Of a stretch of DNA of 64,000 nt, positions 55,203 through 64,000 are shown piece by piece. The DNA is from SHVO01 sp050246995. GTDB lineage: Bacteria > Pseudomonadota > Alphaproteobacteria > Rhodospirillales > Rhodospirillaceae. The position numbers and the translations under genes were made by a program. The stretch covers positions 124,001 through 188,000 of the forward strand of contig JBFWVA010000004.1 of NCBI GenBank assembly GCA_050246995.1, written 5' to 3'. Numbering within the stretch: the first letter of the stretch is position 1; every line of letters begins with the position of its first letter. A model generated the notes under the pieces. It had not been told where the DNA came from, made no database searches, and saw only the letters and a list, made by a program, of their open reading frames with translations.

Positions 55203-56876
55203 ATGACGAGCCTTGCCTCTCTCGAGCCGGTACGCCGCAAATGGGCCGGTGCGGCCGCGGTGGCCATCGCGGCCGTCATGGCTTTCGCGCCGCCGGCGAT
55301 AGCGGAAACGCTCGATCTTACAAGCGCGACCATCGCCGACGTTCAAGCCGCGCTGGGAACGCACAAGCTGAGTTCCGAAAAACTGACGCAAGCCTATCTC
55401 GCGCGCATCAAGGCCTATGACAAACAAGGCCCGGCGATCAACGCGGTCATCATGGTGAATCCGAATGCGGTGAAAGAAGCCCGCGCGATGGACCGTGAGC
55501 GGCGCGCGGGCAAAGTGCGCGGACCGCTGCACGGCATCCCCGTCATCGTGAAGGACAACTACAATACCGTCGACATGCCGACGACGGCGGGTTCGCAACT
55601 TCTGGCGGGCTCGATCCCGCCGACAGACGCCTATGTGGTGAAGAAGCTGCGCGATGCGGGCGCGATCATCATCGCCAAGGTGAACCTCAATGAGTTCGCC
55701 GGCAGCGGCGGCATGACGAACGGCGAGAAGGACCCGAAGATCGCGGCGTTGGGCCGGGCGCAAGCGGGCTTCAGCTCGCAAGGCGGACAAACGCGTAACC
55801 CCCACGACATCGCGCGTGTTCCGTCCAGCTCCAGCGGCGGCACCGGCGCATCGGTTGCGGCGGCGTTCGGCCAATTTGGTCTTGGCACGGACACGGGCGG
55901 CTCGGTGCGCGGACCGTCTTCGGTCAACGGCATTGTCGGCCTCAAGACCAGCTACGGTCTCGTCAGCCGCGCCGGGATCGTACCACTGTCCCTTAGCCTC
56001 GACACGTCCGGTCCGATGGCGCGCAGTGTGTATGACGTGGCCGCGGCCCTGAACGTAATGGTTGGCGTCGACCCCGACGACGCCACGACGCAGATGTCGG
56101 TGGGCAAAGCCGCGGCCGACTACACCGCGTTCGCGAAACCGGGCGGGCTGAAGGGCGCGCGCATCGGGATCGGCCGCGACTTCCTGGGAGGCGACGAACA
56201 GGTGGATAAGATCACCGAAGACGCGATCGCGACCTTGAAGTCGCTGGGCGCGGAGATCGTCGATCCGATCAAGGTGCCGAACTATCTCTTGGATCAACGC
56301 ACCGGCGTGTACGCCCTGCTGGTCAACACGGAATTCAAGGCGCAGATCACCGACTATCTTCAGACCCTCAAGCCTGGTTTCCCGCGCAGCTTCGACGAGA
56401 TCGTGGCGCTGGCCAACGATCCGGCGACCAACTACCGCAGTCCGGAGAAGGCGTTCGGCTTGAAGTATTCGCAAGCACATGCCGTTGGGATCGATACCCC
56501 GACCTACCTCGCGCTCAAGAACCAGGCTCTACCGGCCATTCGTGCGGGGGTTGAAGCGGTGTTCGCGTCCTACAAAATCGATGCCATCCTGGCGCCGACC
56601 AATTCGACGCCCGCGCAGCTCATCGCCGAGCCGCGCCGGGGCGGCGGTGGACGCGGTGATTCACCGGGCAATCTGACGAATGAATCCTGGGTGCCCGAGA
56701 TGGTCGTGCCCGCGGGCATGACCGGCGAAGGCCTGCCGGTGACGATCTCGTTCATCGGAATGCCGTTCAGCGAAGCCAAGCTGATCGGCTACGCGTATGA
56801 CTTCGAACAAGCCACCAAAGCCCGGCGTCTTCCGAAGAACACGCCGGAACTGAAGACCGATAAGATCAACTACTAG
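55203..56876 (+). CDS. Exported amidase (amidase signature family)
   Basis: 557 residues from the ATG at 55203, with a signal peptide (about residues 1-35, ending PPAIA). GPLHGIPVIVKDNYNT contains the catalytic Lys, SSSSGGTGASVAAAF the cis-Ser and DTGGSVRGPSSVNG the nucleophile Ser region, so the Ser-cisSer-Lys triad is intact. It hydrolyses an amide in the periplasm or outside. The presence of an ECF promoter in common with TonB receptor 1 suggests it works on the compound imported or sensed by the receptors. Its end overlaps the convergent FAD-protein gene by 11 bases. Confidence 0.93.
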   Translation: MTSLASLEPVRRKWAGAAAVAIAAVMAFAPPAIAETLDLTSATIADVQAALGTHKLSSEKLTQAYLARIKAYDKQGPAINAVIMVNPNAVKEARAMDRERRAGKVRGPLHGIPVIVKDNYNTVDMPTTAGSQLLAGSIPPTDAYVVKKLRDAGAIIIAKVNLNEFAGSGGMTNGEKDPKIAALGRAQAGFSSQGGQTRNPHDIARVPSSSSGGTGASVAAAFGQFGLGTDTGGSVRGPSSVNGIVGLKTSYGLVSRAGIVPLSLSLDTSGPMARSVYDVAAALNVMVGVDPDDATTQMSVGKAAADYTAFAKPGGLKGARIGIGRDFLGGDEQVDKITEDAIATLKSLGAEIVDPIKVPNYLLDQRTGVYALLVNTEFKAQITDYLQTLKPGFPRSFDEIVALANDPATNYRSPEKAFGLKYSQAHAVGIDTPTYLALKNQALPAIRAGVEAVFASYKIDAILAPTNSTPAQLIAEPRRGGGGRGDSPGNLTNESWVPEMVVPAGMTGEGLPVTISFIGMPFSEAKLIGYAYDFEQATKARRLPKNTPELKTDKINY

Positions 56877-58212
56877 GTTTCAGCAGCGTCTCGGCCATCG
56901 CCACGCATGCCCGCCGAATGTCCGGGACGGACGTGATCTCCCAGAACACGCCGCGCGTCGGTGGGCCGACGGCGGCAATATTTGGCGACGCCGCGCCCGT
57001 GGCATCGATGACCATGCACGCATCGTTCACGTCCAACCCCAACTGCAGCGGATCAGGCCGGATCACGCCGGCTTCGACCGCGTTGCGGACAAGCGGATTG
57101 GAAGTCTTGGCGTAATCGCCCTGCGGCCCCGTGCAATTCACGATCCACGCGGGCGAGGTCCGCGTCAGCGCGCTTTCGCCGCGCCGGCGGATGGCCACAT
57201 CGAACGCCCCGTCCTTAAAATCGATAGAAACGATACGTCCCGCCGAAACCGCGAGCTGACCGCGCTGTTGCGCATGGGCCAGTGTATCGGCGACGGCCGG
57301 TGCGACGCGGTGGCGATGTACGTCCCAGTACGCGCGGATATGGCGGAGGAACTGACGGCGCTCGGCGAGCGAAAGACCGCGCCAGAGGTCGATGGTCCAT
57401 GGGCGGAGAGCGTCGATGACGTCGCGCCAGTCGTGACCGCGCGTCGGCGCGGCCTTTGCCGCAGCCCGCACGGCGCGGAATATTTCCAGAAGCGAACCTG
57501 TGGGTTTCGGCAGCGTCAAGGGATGCGCAGGCTCATGGCGATGCGGAATGACGCCGTGGCGCGACATCACGGCGATCTTGCCCCGATGGCTGCGGCGGGA
57601 CAGCGTTTCGACCACGTCGGCCATGGTGAGGCCACTGCCAATGATCAAGATATCGTCGTTCGTCAGAATGGTTTCGAGCCCCCGCGCCTTCCACGGATCA
57701 TGCAGATAGCGCGGGGAATTGCGCGCGGCGTCCGTGACGCCCGGCGGCGAACCCGGCGGCAGGTTGCCGAAGCACAGCGCGATGCGATCAAACGTCAGGC
57801 GGCGTCCATCCGCGAGGCTGACGGCCGGCTGCGCGCCCGCATGAAGTGCGCTCGCAACACCCGCGACAAAGGACACGGGCACCTTCCCCGCATGATCCGC
57901 CACGGCCGCGTGCAGGACATGGCCCACATAATCGCCGTAGCGCATGCGCGACATGAAGGTGGAGGCGGGCGACGAATCGCCGTTCGCGCTCAGCCAGGCA
58001 TGGAAATCATTCGGATCGTCGGGGAACGCGCCCATGTTTCCGGCGCGCACGTTCAGAAGGTGCTCGGGGTTCACCGTGCCGTACGCAGCGCCGCGGCCGA
58101 GCTCGTCCGCGCTTTCGATAATCGTGATCGCCGTGCCGGCGGGCGCGCGGCGGAGAAGTTGGACAGCGAGCAGACAGCCGCTAAATCCGCCACCGATAAT
58201 TCCGATATGCAT
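56866..58212 (-). CDS. FAD/NAD(P)-binding oxidoreductase
   Basis: 448 residues from the Met at 58212 (MHIGIIGGGFSGCLLAVQLL, the FAD-binding GxGxxG loop). ESADELGRGAAYGTVNPEHLLNVRA is typical of the COG4529 group, and LIIGSGLTMADVVETL is a second nucleotide-binding loop, so both FAD and NAD(P) are probably used. NCTGPQGDYA and IAAVGPPTRGVFWEITSVPDIR close the fold. Related proteins include N-hydroxylating and sulphur-oxidising flavoenzymes; the substrate is unknown. Divergent from the YbaK gene. Confidence 0.85.
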   Translation of the reverse strand: MHIGIIGGGFSGCLLAVQLLRRAPAGTAITIIESADELGRGAAYGTVNPEHLLNVRAGNMGAFPDDPNDFHAWLSANGDSSPASTFMSRMRYGDYVGHVLHAAVADHAGKVPVSFVAGVASALHAGAQPAVSLADGRRLTFDRIALCFGNLPPGSPPGVTDAARNSPRYLHDPWKARGLETILTNDDILIIGSGLTMADVVETLSRRSHRGKIAVMSRHGVIPHRHEPAHPLTLPKPTGSLLEIFRAVRAAAKAAPTRGHDWRDVIDALRPWTIDLWRGLSLAERRQFLRHIRAYWDVHRHRVAPAVADTLAHAQQRGQLAVSAGRIVSIDFKDGAFDVAIRRRGESALTRTSPAWIVNCTGPQGDYAKTSNPLVRNAVEAGVIRPDPLQLGLDVNDACMVIDATGAASPNIAAVGPPTRGVFWEITSVPDIRRACVAMAETLLKPSS

Positions 58213-58297
58213 AGCGCCAGGGATAAAGCCGAAAGAGGGTGACGTCCAGTCTCGCGGGGGGCTTCCCCGCCACAGCGGCGCCGCGTAAGTTCGTCTC

Positions 58298-58762
58298 ATG
58301 ACCCTCGATTCCGTCCGCGCCGATCTGGCGCACCGCGCCCCCGATCTCGAGATTATCGAGTCCGCTCTCAGCACCGCGACCGTGGCGCTGGCCGCCGTGG
58401 CGCACGGGGTCGAACCCGGTCAGATCGCCAAGACGCTGTCGTTGAATATCGGCGACCGGCGGTTCTTGCTTGTCACGCGCGGCGATTACCGCCTCGACAA
58501 CAAGAAAGCCAAAGAGGCGTTCGGCGCAAAGCCGAGCATGCTGTCGCATGACGAGGTCGTGGAGATCACCGGTCATCCGGTTGGCGGCGTTTGCCCCTTT
58601 GGTCTGGCTCAGCCTTTGAAAGTCTATTGCGACATATCGTTGAAATCCTTCGCCGAGGTCTGGCCGGCGGCGGGGTCCATCAACACGTCCGTGCGGATCA
58701 CGCCGCAACGGCTGGCGGAGTTGGTCGCCGCGGTGTGGGTGGACGCCTGTAAAGCGCCCTAA
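58298..58762 (+). CDS. YbaK/EbsC-family aminoacyl-tRNA deacylase
   Basis: 154 residues. GQIAKTLSLNIGDRRFLLVTRGDYRLDNKKAKEAFG contains the conserved Lys of the active site, and VVEITGHPVGGVCPFGLAQPLKVYCDISL the Gly-rich substrate loop. YbaK and relatives remove misacylated Cys, Ala or other residues from tRNA; which one cannot be told. It starts 85 bases after the divergent FAD-protein gene. Confidence 0.9.
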   Translation: MTLDSVRADLAHRAPDLEIIESALSTATVALAAVAHGVEPGQIAKTLSLNIGDRRFLLVTRGDYRLDNKKAKEAFGAKPSMLSHDEVVEITGHPVGGVCPFGLAQPLKVYCDISLKSFAEVWPAAGSINTSVRITPQRLAELVAAVWVDACKAP

Positions 58763-58835
58763 ATCCCCTCGCTTTCGACTCGAAGCCTGTCGTAACGTTC
58801 CTTCGAAGCATGGCAAAGACCGTGAGGGAAAGATC

Positions 58836-60050
58836 ATGACGGCCGCTGCGGATGAACCACTTCTCAATCTTATGTCGCCGGACGTCCTGCGGAATCCCTA
58901 CCCCTCCTTCGACCGCTTGCGCGCAGCCGAGCCCGTGCACCGGCTCCCGCTCGGCTTCGTGGTGCTGAGCCGTTACGACGACGTCAGCCTTGTCCTGAAA
59001 GACAAACGCTTCGGGAAGACGTTCGCCGAGCGCATGACCTTGCGCAACGGGCCGGCCATCATGGATGAACCCGTGTTCCGCAGCATGAGCAAGTGGATGA
59101 TGTGGGTGAACCCGCCCGATCACACGCGCCTGCGCGGGCTCGTCACCAAGGCCTTCGTGGCCCGGCGCATGGAAGATATGCGCCCGCGCATTCAGGCCCA
59201 GGTCGATGCGATCATCGATAAGATGGAGAAAAAAGGCGGCGGCGACCTGATTGCCGATTTTGCCTTCGCCCTGCCCGTCGGCGTGATCTGCGACATGCTG
59301 GGCATCCCGCAGGACGACGTGCCAATGTTCATCGGAGCCGTGGCTAACGCCGCAAAACTGCTGGATCCCGTGATGCTCAGCCGCGCCGAGATCGACGAGG
59401 CCAACGGTCACTTTCAGAATATGGCCGATTACTTCGCGCGGCTGTTCGAGCAGCGCCGCCGCGCGCCCGGCAGCGATCTGACCTCGCACCTGCTGGCCGC
59501 CGAGGAAGCCGGCGACAAGCTCTCGATGGAAGAGCTGACCGCGAACATGATCCAACTTTTCAGCGCGGGTCATGAGACCAGCATCAATCTGATCGGCAAT
59601 GGACTGCTCGCTCTCGCGCAACATCCAGACCAGTTGGACCTTCTGCGCAAGAACCCGTCTCTCACCGACAACGCGGTGGAGGAAATGCTTCGTTACGATT
59701 CCCCCGTGCAAGCCGCCGGGCGCGACGCGATGGAAGAGGTGGAGGTCGGCGGCGTGAAACTCGGCAAGGGCGAAGCGATCGTGTGCCTCCTGGGCGCGGC
59801 GAATCGCGATCCGGCGGTTTTCCCAGACCCCCATAAACTCGACATCGCACGCGCCAACACCAAACACGTATCTTTCGGCGGCGGCAGCCACTTTTGTATT
59901 GGTGCGCAGCTCGCACGCATCGAGGCGCAGGTCGCATTCGAGACGCTTTTACGGCGTCTGCCGCACTTAAAGATTCAAAACACCGACGCCCCGGACTGGC
60001 GTATGATGTTCGTCATCCGCGGCATGAATGTCCTGCCCGCGACTTGGTAA
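58836..60050 (+). CDS. Cytochrome P450 (short bacterial class I type)
   Basis: 404 residues. The I-helix is LFSAGHETSINLIGNGLLAL, the ExxR helix is EEMLRYDSPVQAAGRDAMEE, and the haem ligand is Cys354 in FGGGSHFCIGAQLARIEAQ. The size and features match soluble bacterial P450s (CYP107-like) served by ferredoxins. It is a different subfamily from the P450 at 36136. No redox partner or biosynthetic genes lie next to it. GGAAAG precedes the ATG. Confidence 0.94.
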   Translation: MTAAADEPLLNLMSPDVLRNPYPSFDRLRAAEPVHRLPLGFVVLSRYDDVSLVLKDKRFGKTFAERMTLRNGPAIMDEPVFRSMSKWMMWVNPPDHTRLRGLVTKAFVARRMEDMRPRIQAQVDAIIDKMEKKGGGDLIADFAFALPVGVICDMLGIPQDDVPMFIGAVANAAKLLDPVMLSRAEIDEANGHFQNMADYFARLFEQRRRAPGSDLTSHLLAAEEAGDKLSMEELTANMIQLFSAGHETSINLIGNGLLALAQHPDQLDLLRKNPSLTDNAVEEMLRYDSPVQAAGRDAMEEVEVGGVKLGKGEAIVCLLGAANRDPAVFPDPHKLDIARANTKHVSFGGGSHFCIGAQLARIEAQVAFETLLRRLPHLKIQNTDAPDWRMMFVIRGMNVLPATW

Positions 60051-60065
60051 TGTTGAAGGAGCGTC

Positions 60066-60653
60066 ATGGTGTCTCGTTTCTCCCCCGGGGCCACGGTCTA
60101 CGGGAAGGACGGCCGCTCTTACACTGTTGAAGCCATTGACGGCGGAACGGTCTATTGCACCGCCTCGAACGGCGCCGAAACCGAGTTCCCGGAAGCCACG
60201 CTGTTCACCGAGACCGAATGGGCGGCGCGCGCCGCGCAGTCGAAACACGGCAAGCGCGAGGTGCCCTACCCGCGCCTGAAACAGTCCCGCCACTACGCGA
60301 GCACGGCGGCGAAAGTCACAAGCGCGGCGTCCGAGCAATTGTTGAGCCGCGTGTCACGGCTGATGCCGAGCCTGCTCGACTTCGTGGCCTTCACCGTGGC
60401 ATCCGATATCCTGGCCGAGACCCATGACGACGACCTGATCGATCACCTTTCGATCGTCAAATGCCGCCAGATTTTCGACAGCGCCTCGCCGGAAGTGCGC
60501 GCCTCGCTCGTCGCCCGCGTACTCGAGACGCAACCCGAAGCGCTGGTGAGCGCCGCGGGGCTTGGCGACAACCTCGTGCAGGCGATGGTGACCAAGGGTT
60601 TGGAGCCTTTGGAGCAAGCCTACGAAGATTTTCAAGACAGGCCGCGCCGCTAG
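60066..60653 (+). CDS. Conserved protein of unknown function
   Basis: 195 residues. The first about 60 residues form a small beta domain (VYGKDGRSYTVEAIDGGTVYCTASNGAETEFP), perhaps an SH3- or CarD-like fold. The rest is helical (LLSRVSRLMPSLLDFVAFTVASDIL, IDHLSIVKCRQIFDS). No catalytic motif is visible. It starts 15 bases after the P450 gene and may be cotranscribed; the stop overlaps the convergent GIY-YIG gene by four bases. Family not recognised. Confidence 0.65.
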   Translation: MVSRFSPGATVYGKDGRSYTVEAIDGGTVYCTASNGAETEFPEATLFTETEWAARAAQSKHGKREVPYPRLKQSRHYASTAAKVTSAASEQLLSRVSRLMPSLLDFVAFTVASDILAETHDDDLIDHLSIVKCRQIFDSASPEVRASLVARVLETQPEALVSAAGLGDNLVQAMVTKGLEPLEQAYEDFQDRPRR

Positions 60654-60910
60654 ACCAGCGCGCTCGCGATCATTTTCCGCAGAGTCCGATCACGCTTGAG
60701 ATGCCACTCGCGGCTCATAGCCGCGCTGCGATCGGTGTGGCGCTCCGCATACAGCAGGAACCATACGCGCCCCCGGGTGGAGCGCGCGCCGGTACCGTCG
60801 TTATGGCGCGCGATGCGCTGATCGAGATCGGTCGTCCAGCCGACATAGGTTCGGTGACCGCCCTTCCCCCGGCTTCCGATCACATAGACGTAGCAGACGT
60901 CGGCGCTCAT
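60650..60910 (-). CDS. GIY-YIG-domain protein (YhbQ-like)
   Basis: 86 residues. The GIY-YIG pattern is VYVIG followed by TYVGWTTDLDQRIARHN, with the conserved Arg (QRI) and a later Glu (LLYAERH). The first element lacks the exact GIY letters, as is common in these short proteins. Nuclease activity is possible but small members of this family often have no proven function. It overlaps the upstream GT41 gene by four bases. Confidence 0.85.
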   Translation of the reverse strand: MSADVCYVYVIGSRGKGGHRTYVGWTTDLDQRIARHNDGTGARSTRGRVWFLLYAERHTDRSAAMSREWHLKRDRTLRKMIASALV

Positions 60911-62685
60911 GGGGTGTCAGTGACGGCGAATTCCTGCGGCGCGAGGCCGGACGCGTGGCGCGCCCACATGCTCTCAAAAGCACGTTCGATGTTACGCGTA
61001 TAGCGCAAGGTGTCGAAGAGAGGCGCGGTTGCGCGGTTCTGCCACAAACGGTCCTTCAGCGCGGCGAGCACGGCGGGATTCCGGGCAAGTTCCAGGGCGC
61101 GCGCCTCATATGCTTCAAGCGAACCGGTTATAAGTTCCGGAAGCCCAACGGCGGTTAAGGCGCTCGCCGCCACCCGACTGGCAAAAGTCTCTCCCGCGCA
61201 AGTGAGGATGGGCAGACCGCCCCACAAGGCGTCACTGGCGGTGGTGTGCGCGTTATAGGGGAACGTATCGAGGAAAAGATCGGCCGCGCGATGACGCGCG
61301 AGATGCGCCCCGATGGCAACCCGCTGCGCGAAGACAAGCCGCTCCGGCGCGATCCCACGCTTGGTCGCTTCCGCCCGCAGGTTGCGCGCAGCGACCGGGT
61401 TGTTTTCCAGAAGCCAAAGCACACTACCCTCGACGGCGCCAAGCAGGCGCATCCAGACGTCGAAGACTTCGGGCAATATCTTGAAGCCGTCGTTGAAACA
61501 ACAGAACACGAATCCCGCTTTGGGCAGCCCCAATTGCTCGCGCGGCGGCGTGTGCAGCGCGCCGTAGCGCGGAAGCGCGTTGGGCTGATAGCTGTGCGGG
61601 AGTTGCACGATCTGTTCGCTGAAATGCCCCCGGTGCTCGAACGGCGTAAGGACGGGATCGCCGATCACATAGTCGTAACAGGGCGCGGCGGCGGTGCCGG
61701 GATAGCCCAGATAATTCACCTGAAGCGGCGCGATCCGGCCGGCAAAGATCGCCGGCTGGCGGCTGGTGAAAACATTGAGATCGACGGCGATATGCAAGCC
61801 CTCCGCCCGAGCGAGATCGGCGATTTCGGCGTCGGAGCGTTGCTCGCATTCAATCAGCCGGTCCATGGACTTGGCGATATTCGCGCGCATCGGATCGCGC
61901 CTTCCCCCCACCGCGAAGCCGACGATCTCAAAGCGTGAACGGTCGTGCGCTTCCAGCATCCCCGCCATCAAATGGGACGTGGCGTGCGCGCAGAAGTCCG
62001 CCGAGACATAACCGATGCGGATCTTTTCCCCGGCCTTCACAGGCGGCGGCGCGAAAGCCTTTCGCGCGGCGGCTGGAAAGGCGGCCGCGGCGGCTTTGCG
62101 CTGTTGTTCAGCGGTTGAAGGTAAGGAGAGCAGCCAGAAAGGGCGCGTGGCCGGCGCGCCGGTATCCACGGCGGCCAATAGTTTCCGGAGCCCGTCCTGG
62201 TAACCGCCCCACCGGCAGATATGCATCGCATAGTGTAAGGCTTGGCCGAGGATGAAGCGGATATCCGGCTTCAGGCGCGCGGCGGCTTCGAGGTCGCTGA
62301 CGCCGGTTTCCGTTTCGCCGAGGGCGATGAAGGAAGCGCCGCGCGTGGCCAGGGCCTCGGGAAACTCGGGTGCGAACGCCAGGACTTTCAGAACATCCGC
62401 CATGGCGTCGTGATACCGGCCCAGGTCCGCATAAGCCCGGGCGCGGACCGTCTGGGCCCGGAGATCGAAGTTGCTGGCCGCCAATGCATCGTTGGCAAGC
62501 GTTATGGCCTCCTGCGGGCGGCCCGCATCGCAGGCCAACGCGGCCCGCGCGCCCAGCGCCCCCGCCCGTGCGATGGCGTTCCGAGGCTCCTTCGTAAGCA
62601 CCTGCTCAAAGCGCAGGAGCGCCTCCTTGAGGCGCCCCTGTTCTTCGAGATCGATAGCTTCGTCGAGGATCGCGGCAATATCCAT
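60907..62685 (-). CDS. TPR protein with O-GlcNAc-transferase-like (GT41/SPINDLY) domain
   Basis: 592 residues. The N-terminal about 190 residues hold TPR-like helical repeats (LDEAIDLEEQGRLKEALLRFEQVL, YADLGRYHDAMADVLKVL). The C-terminal GT41 domain starts near residue 215 at IRIGYVSADFCAHATSHL, and contains QVNYLGYPGTAAAPCYDYVI, CCFNDGFKILPEVFDVW and FLDTFPYNAHTTASDALWGGLPILT. It is likely to glycosylate proteins in the cytoplasm; in several alphaproteobacteria a related protein modifies flagellin. Target and sugar are unknown. Coupled to the GIY-YIG gene. Confidence 0.92.
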   Translation of the reverse strand: MDIAAILDEAIDLEEQGRLKEALLRFEQVLTKEPRNAIARAGALGARAALACDAGRPQEAITLANDALAASNFDLRAQTVRARAYADLGRYHDAMADVLKVLAFAPEFPEALATRGASFIALGETETGVSDLEAAARLKPDIRFILGQALHYAMHICRWGGYQDGLRKLLAAVDTGAPATRPFWLLSLPSTAEQQRKAAAAAFPAAARKAFAPPPVKAGEKIRIGYVSADFCAHATSHLMAGMLEAHDRSRFEIVGFAVGGRRDPMRANIAKSMDRLIECEQRSDAEIADLARAEGLHIAVDLNVFTSRQPAIFAGRIAPLQVNYLGYPGTAAAPCYDYVIGDPVLTPFEHRGHFSEQIVQLPHSYQPNALPRYGALHTPPREQLGLPKAGFVFCCFNDGFKILPEVFDVWMRLLGAVEGSVLWLLENNPVAARNLRAEATKRGIAPERLVFAQRVAIGAHLARHRAADLFLDTFPYNAHTTASDALWGGLPILTCAGETFASRVAASALTAVGLPELITGSLEAYEARALELARNPAVLAALKDRLWQNRATAPLFDTLRYTRNIERAFESMWARHASGLAPQEFAVTDTP

Positions 62686-62718
62686 TGCCGCGAAACTAAC
62701 AGACCGCGAGACTCGCCG

Positions 62719-63912
62719 CTATTGGGCTTGCACGCGCGCGCGGTTACGCCGCTTCAGCCACCACATCGAAATCCCCGTGATGACAAATAGCAGCGGCAGG
62801 AAGCCGGAGAGGAACACCAAGGTCCACCAGATCCAGCCCAGCCCGTTCCCGGCGTGGAACTGACGCTGCCACACCAGCCACTTGTCCTTGGTCGAATAGT
62901 TGGACTGGGGATCGCGCAGCTCGATCACGCTTTGCTTCCACTGGTCGAGGAAAACCGTCGCTTGCGGTACGCCGTTGTAGTCGCCCGCGCGCGAGAACTG
63001 GATGCGGTACGGTTGATCGGGGCGCGGCGGGAAGGTGACGCTGCGCACGATGCCGCCTGGAACCACATCGAGGGCAAGCGAGACCGCCTCGTCGATGGCC
63101 ATAGCCTCTTGGCCGTCCACCGGCACGACGTTGATCGGGCGCGGATTGCGCGCTTCGCGCACCACCTGACCGGCGTCGACCATGGAATTGATGGTCGTCG
63201 GGAAACAGATATAGACGCCGGAGATACTGACCAGCACGAACACGACCCAGCCCCAGATCCCCACGGCGCCATGCATGTCGCGGTTGGTCTTGATGGCGTT
63301 CTTGCCGAATTTAAAGGTGAACGCCTGCTTGAGCTGGCTCTTGCGGGGCCACCACATCACCATCCCGGAAATCCCCAGGAAGGTCATGAACACGCCGAGC
63401 CAACCGACGACCTGACGGCCGTAGAGGCTGCCCGGAAGAAGCAGGCGTCCGTGGAGATCGTGCATCATGCGATCGAAGGACATGCCTTGCGGACGGCCTG
63501 GCGCCTGGGCCTGCTCGGTCGTGAGAGAGTCCGGATCGACGGTCACGCGCACCTGGCCGGCGCCGGGCGGGCCCTGACGCGCTTCTTCCCCATCGCGGCG
63601 CGGCGCCGTGAAGCGCACGGTTGCGGATGCGCCCGGTTTGGCCGGGGCATCGTAGCTGGCGAGGCTCACGCCTTCCGGCGCGGCGGCCTGGGCGGCCTGG
63701 ATGATTTCGGCGATCGGACGCTGCGGCGCCGAGGCCGCGTCGAAGCGTTCCGGTAAATGATGGATCATCTGCACGCTGCCCGAAACGCCGAGCAGCACGA
63801 AGGGGATCGAGAAGATGACCCCCAACCAAAGGTGAATGGTCGCGAGCATTTTCTTGATCGAAAAACGCGCGCCTGAAGAACGCGTCTGCGCCCCGGATGT
63901 GATTTCAGTCAT
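62719..63912 (-). CDS. PepSY-associated transmembrane protein
   Basis: 397 residues. The first helix, KKMLATIHLWLGVIFSIPFVLLGVSGSV, is the PepSY-TM signature; three further helices appear about 155-185, 210-240 and 360-385 (WWTLVFLSGFLPLLFVITGISMWWLKRR). Periplasmic loops contain PepSY-like beta/alpha parts and HGRLLLPGSLYGRQVVG. Such proteins often accompany TonB receptors and may reduce imported iron chelates. The gene upstream lies beyond the right edge. Confidence 0.9.
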   Translation of the reverse strand: MTEITSGAQTRSSGARFSIKKMLATIHLWLGVIFSIPFVLLGVSGSVQMIHHLPERFDAASAPQRPIAEIIQAAQAAAPEGVSLASYDAPAKPGASATVRFTAPRRDGEEARQGPPGAGQVRVTVDPDSLTTEQAQAPGRPQGMSFDRMMHDLHGRLLLPGSLYGRQVVGWLGVFMTFLGISGMVMWWPRKSQLKQAFTFKFGKNAIKTNRDMHGAVGIWGWVVFVLVSISGVYICFPTTINSMVDAGQVVREARNPRPINVVPVDGQEAMAIDEAVSLALDVVPGGIVRSVTFPPRPDQPYRIQFSRAGDYNGVPQATVFLDQWKQSVIELRDPQSNYSTKDKWLVWQRQFHAGNGLGWIWWTLVFLSGFLPLLFVITGISMWWLKRRNRARVQAQ

Positions 63913-64000
63913 GACCTTGCCACCGCCAAAAAAGACCGATTACGCCAAGAAGCATGACCCGCCTCCACGCGGGACATGCTCCGTTCAAATTCGTACCGCC

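Noticed and set aside
63913..64000. Possible end of a gene upstream of the PepSY gene (reverse-strand frame ending in a TGA over the PepSY start)
   Set aside because: Only about 30 codons are visible, with near-random third positions; not enough to call.

Overview
The window is a GC-rich (roughly 62-65 % by eye) chromosomal segment from a Gram-negative alphaproteobacterium. The evidence is lipid A genes, a DUF3035/BamF-type lipoprotein directly downstream of lspA, a MutL carrying the metal-binding endonuclease motif, Coq7, four-base ATGA gene overlaps and many TonB-dependent receptors. The genus cannot be fixed from the sequence. A Rhizomicrobium- or Caulobacter-like soil or freshwater organism would fit, but that is only an impression.

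Layout. 1-6.6 kb: end of a glycosyltransferase, a PhnA-domain protein, DUF374 acyltransferase and lpxK (lipid A), an M23 peptidase with xseA, and purD. 6.6-12.5 kb: secreted protein, tadA, a lytic transglycosylase, an orphan YjhX-type toxin, a C26 glutamine amidotransferase, then rluB-rsmD, followed by a REP-associated tyrosine transposase (RAYT) with its palindrome array. 12.5-31 kb: mostly core genes (mutL, pgi, an M16 peptidase pair, bamF-like, lspA, ileS, ribF, phaJ-like, marR, a PAS-GGDEF-EAL protein, phoU). 31-35 kb: the queE-queD-queC operon for 7-deazaguanine and a TonB-dependent receptor.

35.1-40.4 kb is an accessory quorum-sensing island. It contains luxR, a cytochrome P450 directly downstream of luxI, a near-perfect lux box in front of luxI, and a divergent unit of two unrecognised small genes. 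The second small gene is translationally coupled to a class III aminotransferase homologue whose PLP-binding lysine is replaced by glutamate. This looks like a small signal-controlled metabolite pathway with an unusual enzyme, and is my best candidate for an undescribed system.

40.4-46.6 kb: small secreted or metabolic genes, tRNA-Leu(CAA), dsbB, coq7 and a stress-type SDR. 46.7-56.9 kb is a second accessory system: two paralogous TonB-dependent receptors (one with an STN signalling domain) flank an ECF sigma factor and a FecR anti-sigma factor, followed by an exported amidase. Matching candidate ECF promoters, with the same spacing, precede the first receptor and the amidase, so the five genes probably form one surface-signalled uptake and hydrolysis circuit. 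56.9-64 kb: FAD oxidoreductase, YbaK-type deacylase, a second P450, a GIY-YIG protein, a TPR/GT41 O-GlcNAc-transferase-like protein and a PepSY membrane protein.

Start codons were moved inward from the longest open frame where signal peptides, ribosome binding sites, family lengths or overlaps supported it.
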